Shown here: piece by piece, positions 56,601-64,000 of the stretch
Layout: each line of letters opens with the position of its first letter
Numbering within the stretch: position 1 is the stretch's first letter
Assembly: GCA_025617745.1 (NCBI GenBank)
Contig: CM046858.1
Span: forward strand, 41,399,850 to 41,463,849
Direction of reading: 5' to 3'
Length of the DNA stretch: 64,000 nucleotides
Origin: Heliocidaris erythrogramma
Lineage: Eukaryota; Echinodermata; Echinoidea; Camarodonta; Echinometridae
Position numbers and translations under genes: made by a program
The notes under the pieces: generated by a model
Told to the model about the DNA's origin: nothing
Databases searched by the model: none
What the model saw: only the letters and a program-made list of their open reading frames with translations

Positions 56601-59600
56601 AATGTGGAAATTTAAATAACTATAACATTCCTGCATGAGATTGTGGAAAATGATACAAGAGATCCACTATATAAAGCACTACAGGTCTTCTGGTCAGAAT
56701 TAAGGCCAAATCGGCCTCAATCGTAGACAATCATATGAATGGGCTGACGTCACTAAGATTCGGAGCTGATTTGGCTTTTCTTCATACAAGGAGACTTGCA
56801 AGAATTTTCAATCTTATATTTCATAAAGTGATTCGGAACCTCAATTATTAAGCTTTGCCGTGTTTGAATGTTCATATCAAATTCTATAGCAAATTCTTCC
56901 TAAATCGGATCAACATTTAAATCGTATAGAGTTTGATTAACTTTGTCTTTAGTTGTTTTTTGGTAGATTTCTTTGGTGTGAAAATTAAGCAAGAATTGAC
57001 TTCTACTTTCGAATAATTGACTCCACCAATATTTTGTGTTCTTATGTTGTTTACACTGAGTTTCATAAATAATACACTATGCTCCTGCTCGTGCATAGGG
57101 CTTCCGGACGAAGTGACTTTTTTATATCTCAAATTAGGGGGGGGGGGGGGTGCTATAGGTACAACGCATTTCCATTCGGATATATTTGAAAGATCTTTCA
57201 AAGTTCTTGCTACATAGAAGACTTGAAATCTGATAATTGACTTTTTTTTTTACTCTTTCAATCAACCCCACCTCCTAATTGCAATAATTTTATTATTTAC
57301 CTAATTATGTAACACCCGTGCAAAGGTACTTAATTATTTAAGAAATTAATCAATGGGCTGTCATGCACATTTATGCTAATCCAAGCAGCATAATCACACA
57401 ACTTTAACAATAAGTGGGGCTTTTGGGAAAGCAAAGAGTATACCTCAATCTAAGAATGAGCTGACCGGGCGATGGGGGAGAAAGAGTTTAGAGGTAATGT
57501 TTCACTATTGCCCCCCCCCCCCCCCCCCGACGCTGTCACTGTCAAATGACATTCGAAGAACATGGCAGGATTTAACTAGAATCGGGGAAAATAAACTGTC
57601 AATCAATCTGTATTCCTCTTCTAGTGGGGGTGACGTCAACATATTGGACAGCGCTGATCTGAACCCTTTACAGGTTGCCGTGAACAATGGAAGCTTCGAG
57701 ACCTTGATGACGTTGCTACAATACATCTCGGCTTCCTCTGGAGGCCAGTGTGACGAGGCTACATATATCCTTCAGTGGTCGGCTCAACACAACAAAGCAG
57801 AAATCCTCAGAAAGGTGACCGACAAAACAGTTCTATAGTTCCAATCCCATGTCTCGGACAACTGTCCCCGAAAAAAAATCACAAAATCAACAAGGCAAAT
57901 TGATTTCCAGTAATATTTCACCTACTATTCGAGAGAGAGAAAAAAATACAGTTCGCATGGTAATAATTTCAATGGTGTATTTTCTGTATCTGTACTTGCG
58001 ATAGGTTGCCCGAATATCATTTTTTTTTTTCGATTGGCAGTGTGAAAAAATGTTGATATTGATTTTCATGGTGACGAGCCGCCCTTGATGTAATGTGTAT
58101 CAATTTATGCATTTTAAGTTAGTTTAGGCTTTGACATATATTCGGCAGGATGTGAAAAATACAAAGAGACCACCCCGCTGCTCATTGCTACATGTAGCAC
58201 GAGCATGGGTATTCTTCAAAAATGTCAGGGGGAGGGGCTGTAAATTTCCGCTTCATACGCCTATATGTATTTGATATAATATTTTTGTAAAATGGAAATT
58301 TTTTATTCATTGATTTTTTCCCTTCAGATTCTGGATTTTGAATTTCGTTTCCATGAGATGACAGATGATGGGATTATGGACTATATCATGGAAGCCGTAA
58401 AGAGCAACCACAAAGAGTAAGATTAATAAAAAAAAAAACTAACTAAATATACCTAATGCAAGTGAAGTAAAAACCGTACTATAACATTTTTGTCCTTCTC
58501 TCACAGGTTTACAATTCGCAGAATTGAGATTATGTAAACCAGTGGTGTACTTAAGCAGGGCATGGAGGGGGGGGGGGGGGGGGGTTGTTCCCTCTTCCAA
58601 CAAAATGAAGAGAGAGGGGGAGAGGAGGGAAGGTGGGGATAATTTGAAAACAAGGAAATACAACTCCCACACCCTCCCGCTCCGCCGCTTGGCGGAACAT
58701 CGACTGTAAAGTATTCACGTTCTGCTTAAGACAATAAGTCATCCCTTGATTGGTTGAAGGCCAAGATGTGGGATTTCTTTGAGACATATACTCTAGAATT
58801 CATAGAAAATCATCGACAGAATCAATGTAAAAATCAGTTGATATATATACTTCTGTTGATTCACATTAAACTCCAATTTGTAGAACTTTACTTTACCTTT
58901 TATTCATTCACATGTTGCTTGTTACAGGACGGTCCATGTTCTGGTTCGCTGGAACAGAGCTGTTGTGGATCACCTAGACAAGTTAGGAAACACACCCCTT
59001 CATCACGCCGCAGAGGGCGGGCATCAAGACATCGCACATGAACTGATTCAAGCTAAGGCACAAGTCAATGCCAAGTGAGAATTTCAATGAGATATATTTT
59101 TCAAGTTATTTCCTCTGACAAATCATTCCTTCAGAAAGTTAATATATTCAGTTGATACACATTATGCAAATAACAATGTTTAATCGTGATCGACCCAAAA
59201 TCAAAAGCAATCGGAGATGTGATTTTAACTAGCGGTTGTGTCAGCGATACCGTCAGAACTCTGAGCTAACTCCGACGGACCCCAGTTAGAAACTGAGTCA
59301 CGTCATTTGGATGGTCATGTTTTAAGGTCGGTCCCCACTGGGGACTGCCCGGACGTATTATTTGATTATAAAAACCCAGTAGCCCTCTCATCTTAGGGCA
59401 TTTTCTTATTAAAGTGAACTTAAAATTTCACTTTAATGAGGATAGAAAATACACTAAACAAAGGTGTATTATGTTATTACTAAAATAATTCATCATGTTC
59501 ACTATGAATTATCAGGCAGTGCAAATCGACATGAAAATGAACACCTTCTTCTCGCGTTCTTTTTTGAGGGAGGGGGGGGGGGGTTGAATTTAAATAGATA

Positions 59601-61466
59601 TTTTCCAGTATCTTAACTGTCGATAAAAGCACGGTTGATTGCGATGGTGATTGCCTAATTTAAAACTTTATATCTTCGATCGCAGGAACGGAATAGATCT
59701 AGGTGGGCTATCCCCCCTCCATTACGTAGCTGCCAGAGGGTGGACAAGAACAGCTCGTGTTTTGCTTGATTCACACGCCGACATCGATCAGGTGGACAGC
59801 CAAATGGTAGGAAACCCTCCAATACTTGGTGTTTAGATTGTATGACACATGCGCCAACGACAATTGCTCCAGAGCAAACTTCCAACCCTGTTGTGGATCA
59901 GTGGATAAGTCCCCGGACTGTGAACCACGAGGTTCGAGGTTCGAATCCCACCGCAGCACTAGCGTCCTTTGGCAAGACGTTAATCTACATTTGCCACTCT
60001 CCACCCAGGTGTTAAATGGGTACCCGGTAGAATGCGAAAGTTAATGTCGTTTGCTTAGCAACGTGAGCGTCACTGTACTGCCCATTGCTGGAATACTCCC
60101 CAGGGAGTGGAGAATATGCGTACATTGTGTGCGGGCATGCCAGAATCCAATGACCGGGGTAATAATATAATATCTGTAATTGTGAGCGCTTTGGGCCACT
60201 ATGGGAAAAGCGCGTTATAAAAGCCAGGTATTAGTATTATTATTATTATTGAATTTACACCTTCACTCTCAGACAAAACGCAAGTTCTAACTTTACTAAA
60301 GTACTAAACCTTAACTGTATTATTCACTATGATATTCACAATATTTGACGAAATACACCCCAGAACAACGCTGCGATTTCCACGTGTAACGATATATTTT
60401 TAACCGTGAGAGCGTTTGATAATAAGACTGTATAATTAGCCGACAATTGATAACATGTTGTCTATATACCATCTATATATTATCTGTAAGCATATGAAAC
60501 TTGTACCAAGTCTTTTTATTTATGATCTTTAGTGGATATAATTTACTTGATGCAGCGCCTCTTAATAATTCTTCTAATTCTGATTATTTCACTTATTAAA
60601 ATCAACAAGAAAACATTGCTAAAGAGCAGTGACGGATCCAGGAATTTGAAATAAGGGGGGGGGGGGTGCAGCGGCGAGGGAGCGGAGGATGTGGGAGGGG
60701 GGTATCTCCCTCCCACAGTAAAAATCACCAAACAGAAAAATCAAAGGGGGAGCGCACCATTGGCGCCCCTGCCTGGATCCACCACTGAAGAATATGAAGA
60801 GCAGAGCAGAGCAGATGAAACAGAATGAGTGTGAATGAAAACTGATCCAATGAATAGATCAATAAAAAATATTCAATCAGTAAAGAAAAGTTTGTTTTAG
60901 ATGTAATAATCGAGAAAAGAGACTGCGGGAGTCAAAAAATTGATACTACTTTCACTCTTAAAGGGATACGCCACCAGGCGGCCGTGGGGAAAGTCAGGAT
61001 TGCGTAAGCCCCATTCACTCGTACACAAAGTTTGAGCGTCGAACGCGTCCGTTAATTGGACTACTGCGATAACATTTCGAACTGCACGAAGCCGACTGAA
61101 TCTCGCACGAGAGCTCGAGCTCAGGCGGAGCGTGCATGTTGCGCGGTGAACAGCCTGTTCAAAGTTCCCGCAGGGCAACGGCATGATCAGGTACAGTGTC
61201 CTCCATGGCTCTCATTAGGTAACGTTCACGGTGCCCTCTAGCGGCATAAAAACGTCCACAATCTGCGGTTGAGTATCCCTTTATTACCCTTCCAATATCT
61301 TTCAGATGACGCCTCTTCATCATGCGTGCAAACAAGGTCGGGCAGGGATGGTAGACCTACTCCTGTACGGCAAGGGTGCTGGCAGTGTTACCAAGCCAGC
61401 TGATGTCATCATGCGTGACGCCGGTGGGCGGAATTGCCTCGATCACGCCATCGACAATGGACACGA
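41444..61466 (+). CDS. TRPA1-like: Gene B: TRPA1-like channel, N-terminal ankyrin part (13 exons; continues past window)
   Basis: Paralogue of gene A in divergent orientation. Exons: 41444-41629, 49003-49219, 49731-49816, 50381-50605, 51344-51604, 54319-54528, 55237-55330, 56298-56535, 57625-57814, 58328-58416, 58928-59074, 59686-59806, 61306-61466. All junctions are GT-AG with consistent phases, giving about 741 residues plus two bases, ending inside the ankyrin domain. About 10-12 ankyrin repeats are visible. Exons 5-13 match A2-A10 in order and phase. Exons 2-4 have no counterpart found in gene A. They add two ankyrin repeats, and a charged linker follows. The membrane domain expected after exon 13 is not in the window, so channel function is inferred from gene A. 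The ATG at 41444 sits in a frame open back to 41348, so an upstream start in another exon is possible. Confidence 0.85.
43073..43806. mobile_element. hAT-like element with CAGKGGCGTC ends
   Basis: 734 bp, opening CAGGGGCGTCACTAGAA and closing TTCTAGCGACGCCACTG, which are inverted ends. The flanks CTAACAGC and CTGACAAC match at six of eight bases, a possible decayed 8-bp duplication. The interior has a G run and a pyrimidine-rich tract. No transposase is visible, so it is non-autonomous. Confidence 0.65.
45785..46117. repeat. Duplicated palindrome-bearing segment around a tRNA-like sequence
   Basis: The segment AATGAAGTTAATTA...CAATTGTCTCCAACGGCCACCAG...GTGTGATAGGTTG is at 45785-45851 and again at 46036-46117. 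The second copy has complete ends, TTGTCTCCAAC and GTTGGAGACAA. Between them lies the tRNA-like sequence at 45881-45953. Confidence 0.65.
45881..45953 (-). tRNA. tRNA-like sequence (probable pseudogene or SINE head)
   Basis: TGGTCTAGTGGTTATGAC D-arm and a perfect T-arm (GCGGG-TTCGAAT-CCCGC), but the acceptor stem pairs poorly and the anticodon stem has a mismatch (loop CTGGTAA, GGT). A run of seven T lies just downstream on the minus strand. A decayed tRNA or tRNA-derived repeat is more likely than a working gene. Confidence 0.4.
46123..46358. mobile_element. MITE family 1, copy B (236 bp)
   Basis: Perfect 31-bp inverted ends, AATAGGGCGGTTTACGTAGT then GATTCAAATTT. The interior is the reverse complement of copy A (16661-16896) with only about eight differences. 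It abuts the palindrome at 46058-46122 on the left and a LINE fragment on the right. Confidence 0.88.
46360..46750 (+). mobile_element. 5'-truncated LINE 3' end (L1/Tx1-like)
   Basis: An open stretch to 46647 (SFIFGFIEGRQSRFNFVSLH then AKHYIFSARCKKERLSLNYF) resembles the extreme C-terminus of L1/Tx1 ORF2. It is followed by a 3' UTR with AATAAA (AATAAAATC near 46727) and a short A tract near 46747-46756. Not the same family as the element at 2073-7277. Confidence 0.6.
47580..47717. mobile_element. MITE family 2 (GGAGCGTTTCAT ends), copy 2
   Basis: 138-bp foldback. The arms, GGGGAGCGTTTCATCAAGCG onward, match each other at 43 of 45 bases, and each contains the TTGTC...GACAA hairpin. The core differs from the copy at 28365-28501 by about one base, whereas the arms differ at many positions. 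Confidence 0.85.
49003..49219 (+). CDS. Gene B exon 2: first ankyrin repeat
   Basis: About 72 residues, WCSGYQLQYVDTVIAGVKAG to GKNNGPLHYAAFNNDVLMTK, ending LLLQYGA. Acceptor GTTTGCAG, donor GTATGT. Phase 0 in, 1 out. No matching exon was found in gene A. Confidence 0.87.
49731..49816 (+). CDS. Gene B exon 3: second ankyrin repeat
   Basis: About 29 residues, DVNDIGEGGKRPLHFAAMRR then ASDKVTTMQ. Joins exon 2 across LLLQYGA-DVNDIG. Phase 1 in, 0 out. Confidence 0.87.
50381..50605 (+). CDS. Gene B exon 4: charged linker
   Basis: 75 residues, ENEAGDVSLYANQTEGSLSQ onward, with a basic block (RGKEKKKGPKSAKSELSLK). Not an ankyrin repeat; possibly disordered. Phase 0 at both ends, so it could be skipped without a frame change. 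Confidence 0.83.
50629..50872. repeat. hAT-like MITE remnant with C runs
   Basis: AAGTATACATTTTGACCATA and GACGATCCGCCATTTTCTC match the interior of the element at 13043-13312. Two C runs follow. Clear ends are lacking. It begins just downstream of exon 4 of gene B. Confidence 0.6.
51344..51604 (+). CDS. Gene B exon 5: acidic stretch then ankyrin repeat
   Basis: 87 residues. A Glu/Asp run (EEIDEEDEDEERRMDEN) precedes HVLLSAGAEASAKDTKGMTP and the repeat ending PGVDIN. Its 3' part matches exon 2 of gene A. Donor AACGTAAGT. Phase 0 at both ends. Confidence 0.88.
51606..51835 (+). mobile_element. tRNA-Leu/Ser-derived SINE beside exon 5 donor
   Basis: GTGCCGTGGCTGAGTGGTTT begins a tRNA-like head with a pairing acceptor (GTGCCG / CGGCAC) and B-box (GGGTTCAAGCC). 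The body (TAATGTCCTTTGAC, CACCCAGGTGTCAAATGGG) matches the other SINEs. It starts only a few bases past the splice donor of exon 5. Confidence 0.7.
53831..54223. mobile_element. TTAA-flanked MITE family 3, copy 2, with nested insertion
   Basis: Opens TTAAAGTTGGCAAAAACTGA and closes TTTCTTCCAGTTTAA. It aligns with 35065-35360 except for the 85-bp repeat at 53903-53987, which interrupts it. Lies in intron 5 of gene B, about 95 bp before exon 6. Confidence 0.7.
53903..53987. repeat. 85-bp hairpin-forming repeat, copy 2
   Basis: Matches 38209-38293 at 83 of 85 positions. One difference changes the hairpin loop from GGAG to CGAG and leaves the stems intact. Its borders are shown by comparison with the uninterrupted MITE at 35065-35360. 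Confidence 0.8.
54319..54528 (+). CDS. Gene B exon 6: two ankyrin repeats
   Basis: 70 residues, RGATPLFHACKSGNTDGALI and GDTPLHVAIRHSHTIIVLAL. 210 bp, the same length and phase as exon 3 of gene A. Confidence 0.91.
55237..55330 (+). CDS. Gene B exon 7: ankyrin repeat
   Basis: 31 residues, VMLHENSRGVIPLYDAVRCG then HNDLFQVCLNHG. 94 bp, the same length and phases (0 in, 1 out) as exon 4 of gene A. Confidence 0.9.
56298..56535 (+). CDS. Gene B exon 8: two ankyrin repeats
   Basis: About 79 residues. NDDTLLHAAAAAEYPDIAEA and RQTPLHLACARNNENIALSL, ending VEK as in exon 5 of gene A. Phase 1 in, 2 out. Confidence 0.9.
57625..57814 (+). CDS. Gene B exon 9: ankyrin repeat
   Basis: About 63 residues, GGDVNILDSADLNPLQVAVN to HNKAEILRK, with only a short loop (ISASSGGQCDEA) where gene A exon 6 has its long acidic insert. 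Phase 2 in, 0 out. Confidence 0.9.
58328..58416 (+). CDS. Gene B exon 10: ankyrin linker
   Basis: About 30 residues, ILDFEFRFHEMTDDGIMDYI then MEAVKSNHKE. Phase 0 in, 2 out, as in exon 7 of gene A. Confidence 0.86.
58928..59074 (+). CDS. Gene B exon 11: ankyrin repeat
   Basis: About 49 residues, TVHVLVRWNRAVVDHLDKLG then NTPLHHAAEGGHQDIAHELI. Matches exon 8 of gene A. Phase 2 at both ends. Confidence 0.9.
59686..59806 (+). CDS. Gene B exon 12: ankyrin repeat
   Basis: About 40 residues, GLSPLHYVAARGWTRTARVL then LDSHADIDQVDSQM. 121 bp, the same length and phases as exon 9 of gene A. Confidence 0.9.
59888..60250 (+). mobile_element. Complete tRNA-derived SINE
   Basis: A tRNA-like head with B-box (GGTTCGAATCCCAC), a body with GCGTCCTTTGGCAAGACGTT and CACCCAGGTGTTAAATGGG, a GCGCGTTATAAAAGCCAGGT end and an (ATT)n tail. 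It is the longest and best preserved of the SINE copies here and defines the family. Lies in intron 12 of gene B. Confidence 0.8.
60627..60787. mobile_element. hAT-like MITE with CAGTG-CGGATCCAGG ends, copy 3
   Basis: Opens CAGTGACGGATCCAGG and closes CCTGGATCCACCACTG, with a G run inside. The ends are inverted and belong to the family at 13043 and 28899. No 8-bp duplication survives. Confidence 0.65.
60958..61284. mobile_element. TTAA-flanked MITE, AAAGGGATAC ends, copy 2
   Basis: Opens TTAAAGGGATACGCCACC and closes GGTTGAGTATCCCTTTAT. It matches 19153-19451 in reverse orientation. It ends 21 bp before exon 13 of gene B, so it probably supplies that intron's branch-point region. Confidence 0.78.
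61306..61466 (+). CDS. Gene B exon 13: ankyrin repeat (last exon in window)
   Basis: About 53 residues, MTPLHHACKQGRAGMVDLLL through GGRNCLDHAIDNGHE. Corresponds to exon 10 of gene A. Phase 0 in, 2 out. The gene continues to the right of 64000, because the counterparts of A11-A21 are not seen. Confidence 0.88.
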
Positions 61467-61730
61467 GTAAGATGAAACGTAGTCAAATCTTAGCAGTATC
61501 TATATCTTCTATATATATATATATTACGCTAAGGTTTTTGGGCCTTTTTTCTTTGGTTCGGATAGGCGCCTCCCCTGGCATCTTTCGGTCCCCACATTTT
61601 GGTACACACGGCGGGGAATGGTTCTTAGAGGGTTGGGAGGCACTTTTTAAGGGCTGACGTGCCGTCCATATTTCATAGATTTCACTTCTAAACATTGAAT
61701 TTCAGGAGGGAGTAATAATTCTGCCAACCC

Positions 61731-61971
61731 ATGAAGCTGATTTGTTCATTTCAAAAGAAATTGGAATATCAGTACGAGATAGAAGAAACACTGAATATGC
61801 AACAAGATATATCCAACAAGGCATATCCAACTCATTTGAATTCTACATTTTCTTTGTATAAAATTATTATAAAATTTTATGTATCATTTACATTTTGCAT
61901 TTGTGTATATTGTTTATGGAGAAATATTGAATAAAGACTTGATTTAAAAAAAAAAAAATGAAGCTGATTTG
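61731..61971 (+). mobile_element. Short retrocopy with poly-A and 14-bp target duplication
   Basis: ATGAAGCTGATTTG occurs at 61731-61744 and again at 61958-61971. Between them is a 213-bp insert ending GAATAAAGACTTGATTT and a run of A. An AATAAA signal, A tail and long direct duplication show LINE-type insertion of a truncated transcript or LINE 3' end. The source RNA is not recognised. Confidence 0.82.
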
Positions 61972-62864
61972 AAGCTTTATGCCCAACCCATACCCTTTAC
62001 CTGTGAAGGGGAGAAACCTCAATTGGTATATTGCCAAAGGAACAGCGTGACGTGTATACTCCAAGGCCATATCCGCATGTATGGCTTCAATGTATACGAC
62101 GCAACAGACGTGTTATTCGTTCGCACATGTACAAGTACTATGTTTCACGCATAGATTTGCATCAATTGAAGCTTCATGGTTGCATACACACATTTTAGTG
62201 TGTATGTAACTCTATGGGGGGGGGGGGGGAGATGTCTCATTGAGGTCGGTACGGTACATCATCCACGGGAAAACGGATAAAAAGTGTACCTTTTCAGCAA
62301 TAGGGGCATTAAACCCGGGTTACGAGTTTAGGGTATAAAAAAAAAGCAAGAATCAAGAAAAAGGGTATCAAATTCAGAGAATGTTAAGAAGAAGATCCGC
62401 GGAAGGGGGGGGGGGGGGGGGAATAGTTCGGTAATGTGTTCCAAATTAGGTTAAATTTCTTTTACGGTTCCTTTTTGGTTAAAAAGAAGTCTATGATGAT
62501 GATGTGAAATCATGATGAGGATGTAAAATACCAAGCAAGGTATAAAAGCGCCGTTAATGGTATAAAAATAGGCGATAGACGGGTTTCCCTGTTTAGGGTA
62601 TCAAAATCTGCCCCTACTTCAAGCTGCTTTTTAATTCAGCAAGTGATTTACGCAGATAATGTTCGGGTCTCAATGAGATCCCGATCGATTTGAATCGATT
62701 CAGGTGCCCGTAAACTTTTCTGCCTCTAATGTGTGAAATTTCGGCTCCAGGGAGTACGATTTATGTAAGAATGCCATTACTTTGTAAATTGAACTTTAAA
62801 CAGTTTTGTTTATTTTTGATTTTTGATTTTATTTATTCATTTTTCATTTTATTTTTTATTTTTT

Positions 62865-62867
<3 letters not shown>

Positions 62868-62897
<30 letters not shown>

Positions 62898-62898
62898 C
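62868..62898. repeat. (TTTA)n tract
   Basis: About eight units at the edge of a T-rich stretch. Comparable to the tracts near 836 and 32361. Confidence 0.7.
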
Positions 62899-62939
62899 AA
62901 AAGTCGGCGGGGCCTAAGCCACCCTATTAGCATATAAGG

Positions 62940-64000
62940 GAATTTATTTATAAATAAACCAAGACGCACGTTCCATTATTGAATATCTAATAGACTCATA
63001 CGCGAACACTTATGAAAGGTGATGCATATCTTTATAGTTTCATTTGTCTTTCGATGATGAAAAGAGTGATGAACATTTAGGTAAATAATGGAAATCATAT
63101 AATGGATTTGTGAAATCATCTTTGGAGATTGTAAATTTTCATTATTTATAAATAATGAATATTGTGAAAACATTGTTTATAAATAATGGAAATTGCAATA
63201 TCAATTATTTATATATAATGAATACTGTTAAACCATTATTTATAAATAATGATTTTACAAATTCATTATATATAAATAATGAATTTGCAATTTTCATTAT
63301 TTATAAATAAGGGTTTAACGGTATGCATTATATATAAATAATGATAGTTTACATTTTAATTACATATAAATAATGAATTCACAAATTTATCATATATGTA
63401 ATGAAAATGTAAAATCATTATTTATAAATAATGGTTTCACAGTATTCATTATATATAAATAATTGATATTGCAATTTCCATTATTTATAAACAACGGTTT
63501 CACAATACTCATTATATATAAATAATGAATTTTGCAATTCCTTTATTTATAAATAATGTTTTCACAATATTCATTATATATAAATAATGAAAATTTACAA
63601 TCTCCAAAGATGATTATACGATTTCCATTATTTACCCAAAATGTTCATCATTTTTTTTTAAATATATAATGAATATTGTGAAACCATTATTTATAAATAA
63701 TGGAAATTACAAAATTCATTTTTGATATATCATGAATTTGTGAAATCATTGTAAATAATGGAAATTACAAAATTCATTATTTATATATAAAGAATTTGTG
63801 AAATCATTATAAATAATGGAAATTGCAAAATTGATTATTTATATAAATAATGAATACTGTAAAAGCATTATTTATAAATAAGGATTTTTGCAATTTCCAT
63901 TTTTTATATATATTGAATTTGTGAAATCATTTGTATATAATGGGAATTGCACAATTCATTATTTATTACGAATTTGTGAAATCATTATTTATAAATGGAA
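62940..64000. repeat. AT-rich array of short palindromes with a larger inverted repeat
   Basis: The self-complementary motif CATTATTTATAAATAATG recurs about every 30-40 bp, separated by short spacers such as GAAATTGCAA, TTTCACAATATTC and their complements. The part at about 63068-63650 is itself a near palindrome: TGATGAACATTTAGGTAAAT on the left pairs with ATTTACCCAAAATGTTCATCA on the right. It continues past the window. Confidence 0.8.

Larger units (their letters stand above)
61467..64000 (+). other. Intron 13 of gene B (partial)
   Basis: No exon matching A11 (NVAYFLLSHRDW...TTPMKKLIEKMP) is present. It holds a short retrocopy with a 14-bp duplication, two G runs (near 62217 and 62407), a (TTTA)n tract near 62868, and the AT-rich palindromic array from about 62940 to the edge. 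Confidence 0.65.

Noticed and set aside
61690-61735. TTTCAG at about 61705 considered as the acceptor of gene B exon 14
   Set aside because: In the required phase the sequence meets TAA within four codons and does not resemble exon 11 of gene A.
62940-64000. Array considered as a CRISPR-like repeat-spacer structure
   Set aside because: The units are AT-rich palindromes with related, not unique, spacers in a eukaryotic intron. No cas genes are present.

Overview
The window is animal nuclear DNA: spliced genes with GT-AG introns, long introns full of repeats, LINE, SINE and MITE copies, and many homopolymer G or C runs. The repeats (tRNA-derived SINEs with an ATT tail, a CAG(G/T)GGCGGATCCAGG element family, a Tx1-like L1) and the TRPA genes suggest an echinoderm, probably a sea urchin. 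That taxonomic call is inference.

The core is a divergent pair of paralogous TRPA1-like ankyrin-repeat cation channel genes. Gene A lies on the minus strand, with its ATG at 31568 and stop at 8737. I resolve 21 coding exons whose splice phases all agree and which join to a protein of about 1395 residues: an ankyrin domain with about 11-12 repeats and a long acidic insert, an acidic linker, six membrane segments with a TRPA1-type pore (MMLGD) and post-S6 helix, and a short C-terminal coiled coil. Gene B lies on the plus strand from 41444. Thirteen exons, to 61466, give about 741 N-terminal residues. Its membrane part must lie beyond the right edge. Nine consecutive exons of B match exons A2-A10 one for one in intron phase, and three pairs have identical length, so the two genes are an old duplication turned head to head with about 9.9 kb between their start codons.

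Layout: 1-2058, repeats only. 2059-7291, a nearly full-length L1/Tx1-type LINE with a 14-bp target-site duplication, a poly-A tail and three apparent frameshifts. 7292-8736, noncoding, with a foldback element. 8737-31568, gene A. 31569-41443, intergenic, with a duplicated 120-bp segment beside gene A's start, a telomere-like stretch, SINE pieces, several MITEs and a tRNA-like gene. 41444-61466, gene B. 61467-64000, the next intron of B, with a short retrocopy flanked by a 14-bp duplication and an AT-rich palindromic array.

The repeats hold the most unusual material. Two unrelated MITE families each have copies whose cores are almost identical while their terminal arms differ between copies, yet the two arms inside each copy still match each other. 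An 85-bp sequence able to form a strong hairpin occurs twice, once cleanly inserted in another MITE. hAT-like elements with 8-bp duplications carry long G/C runs and probably explain part of the roughly 40 such runs in the window.
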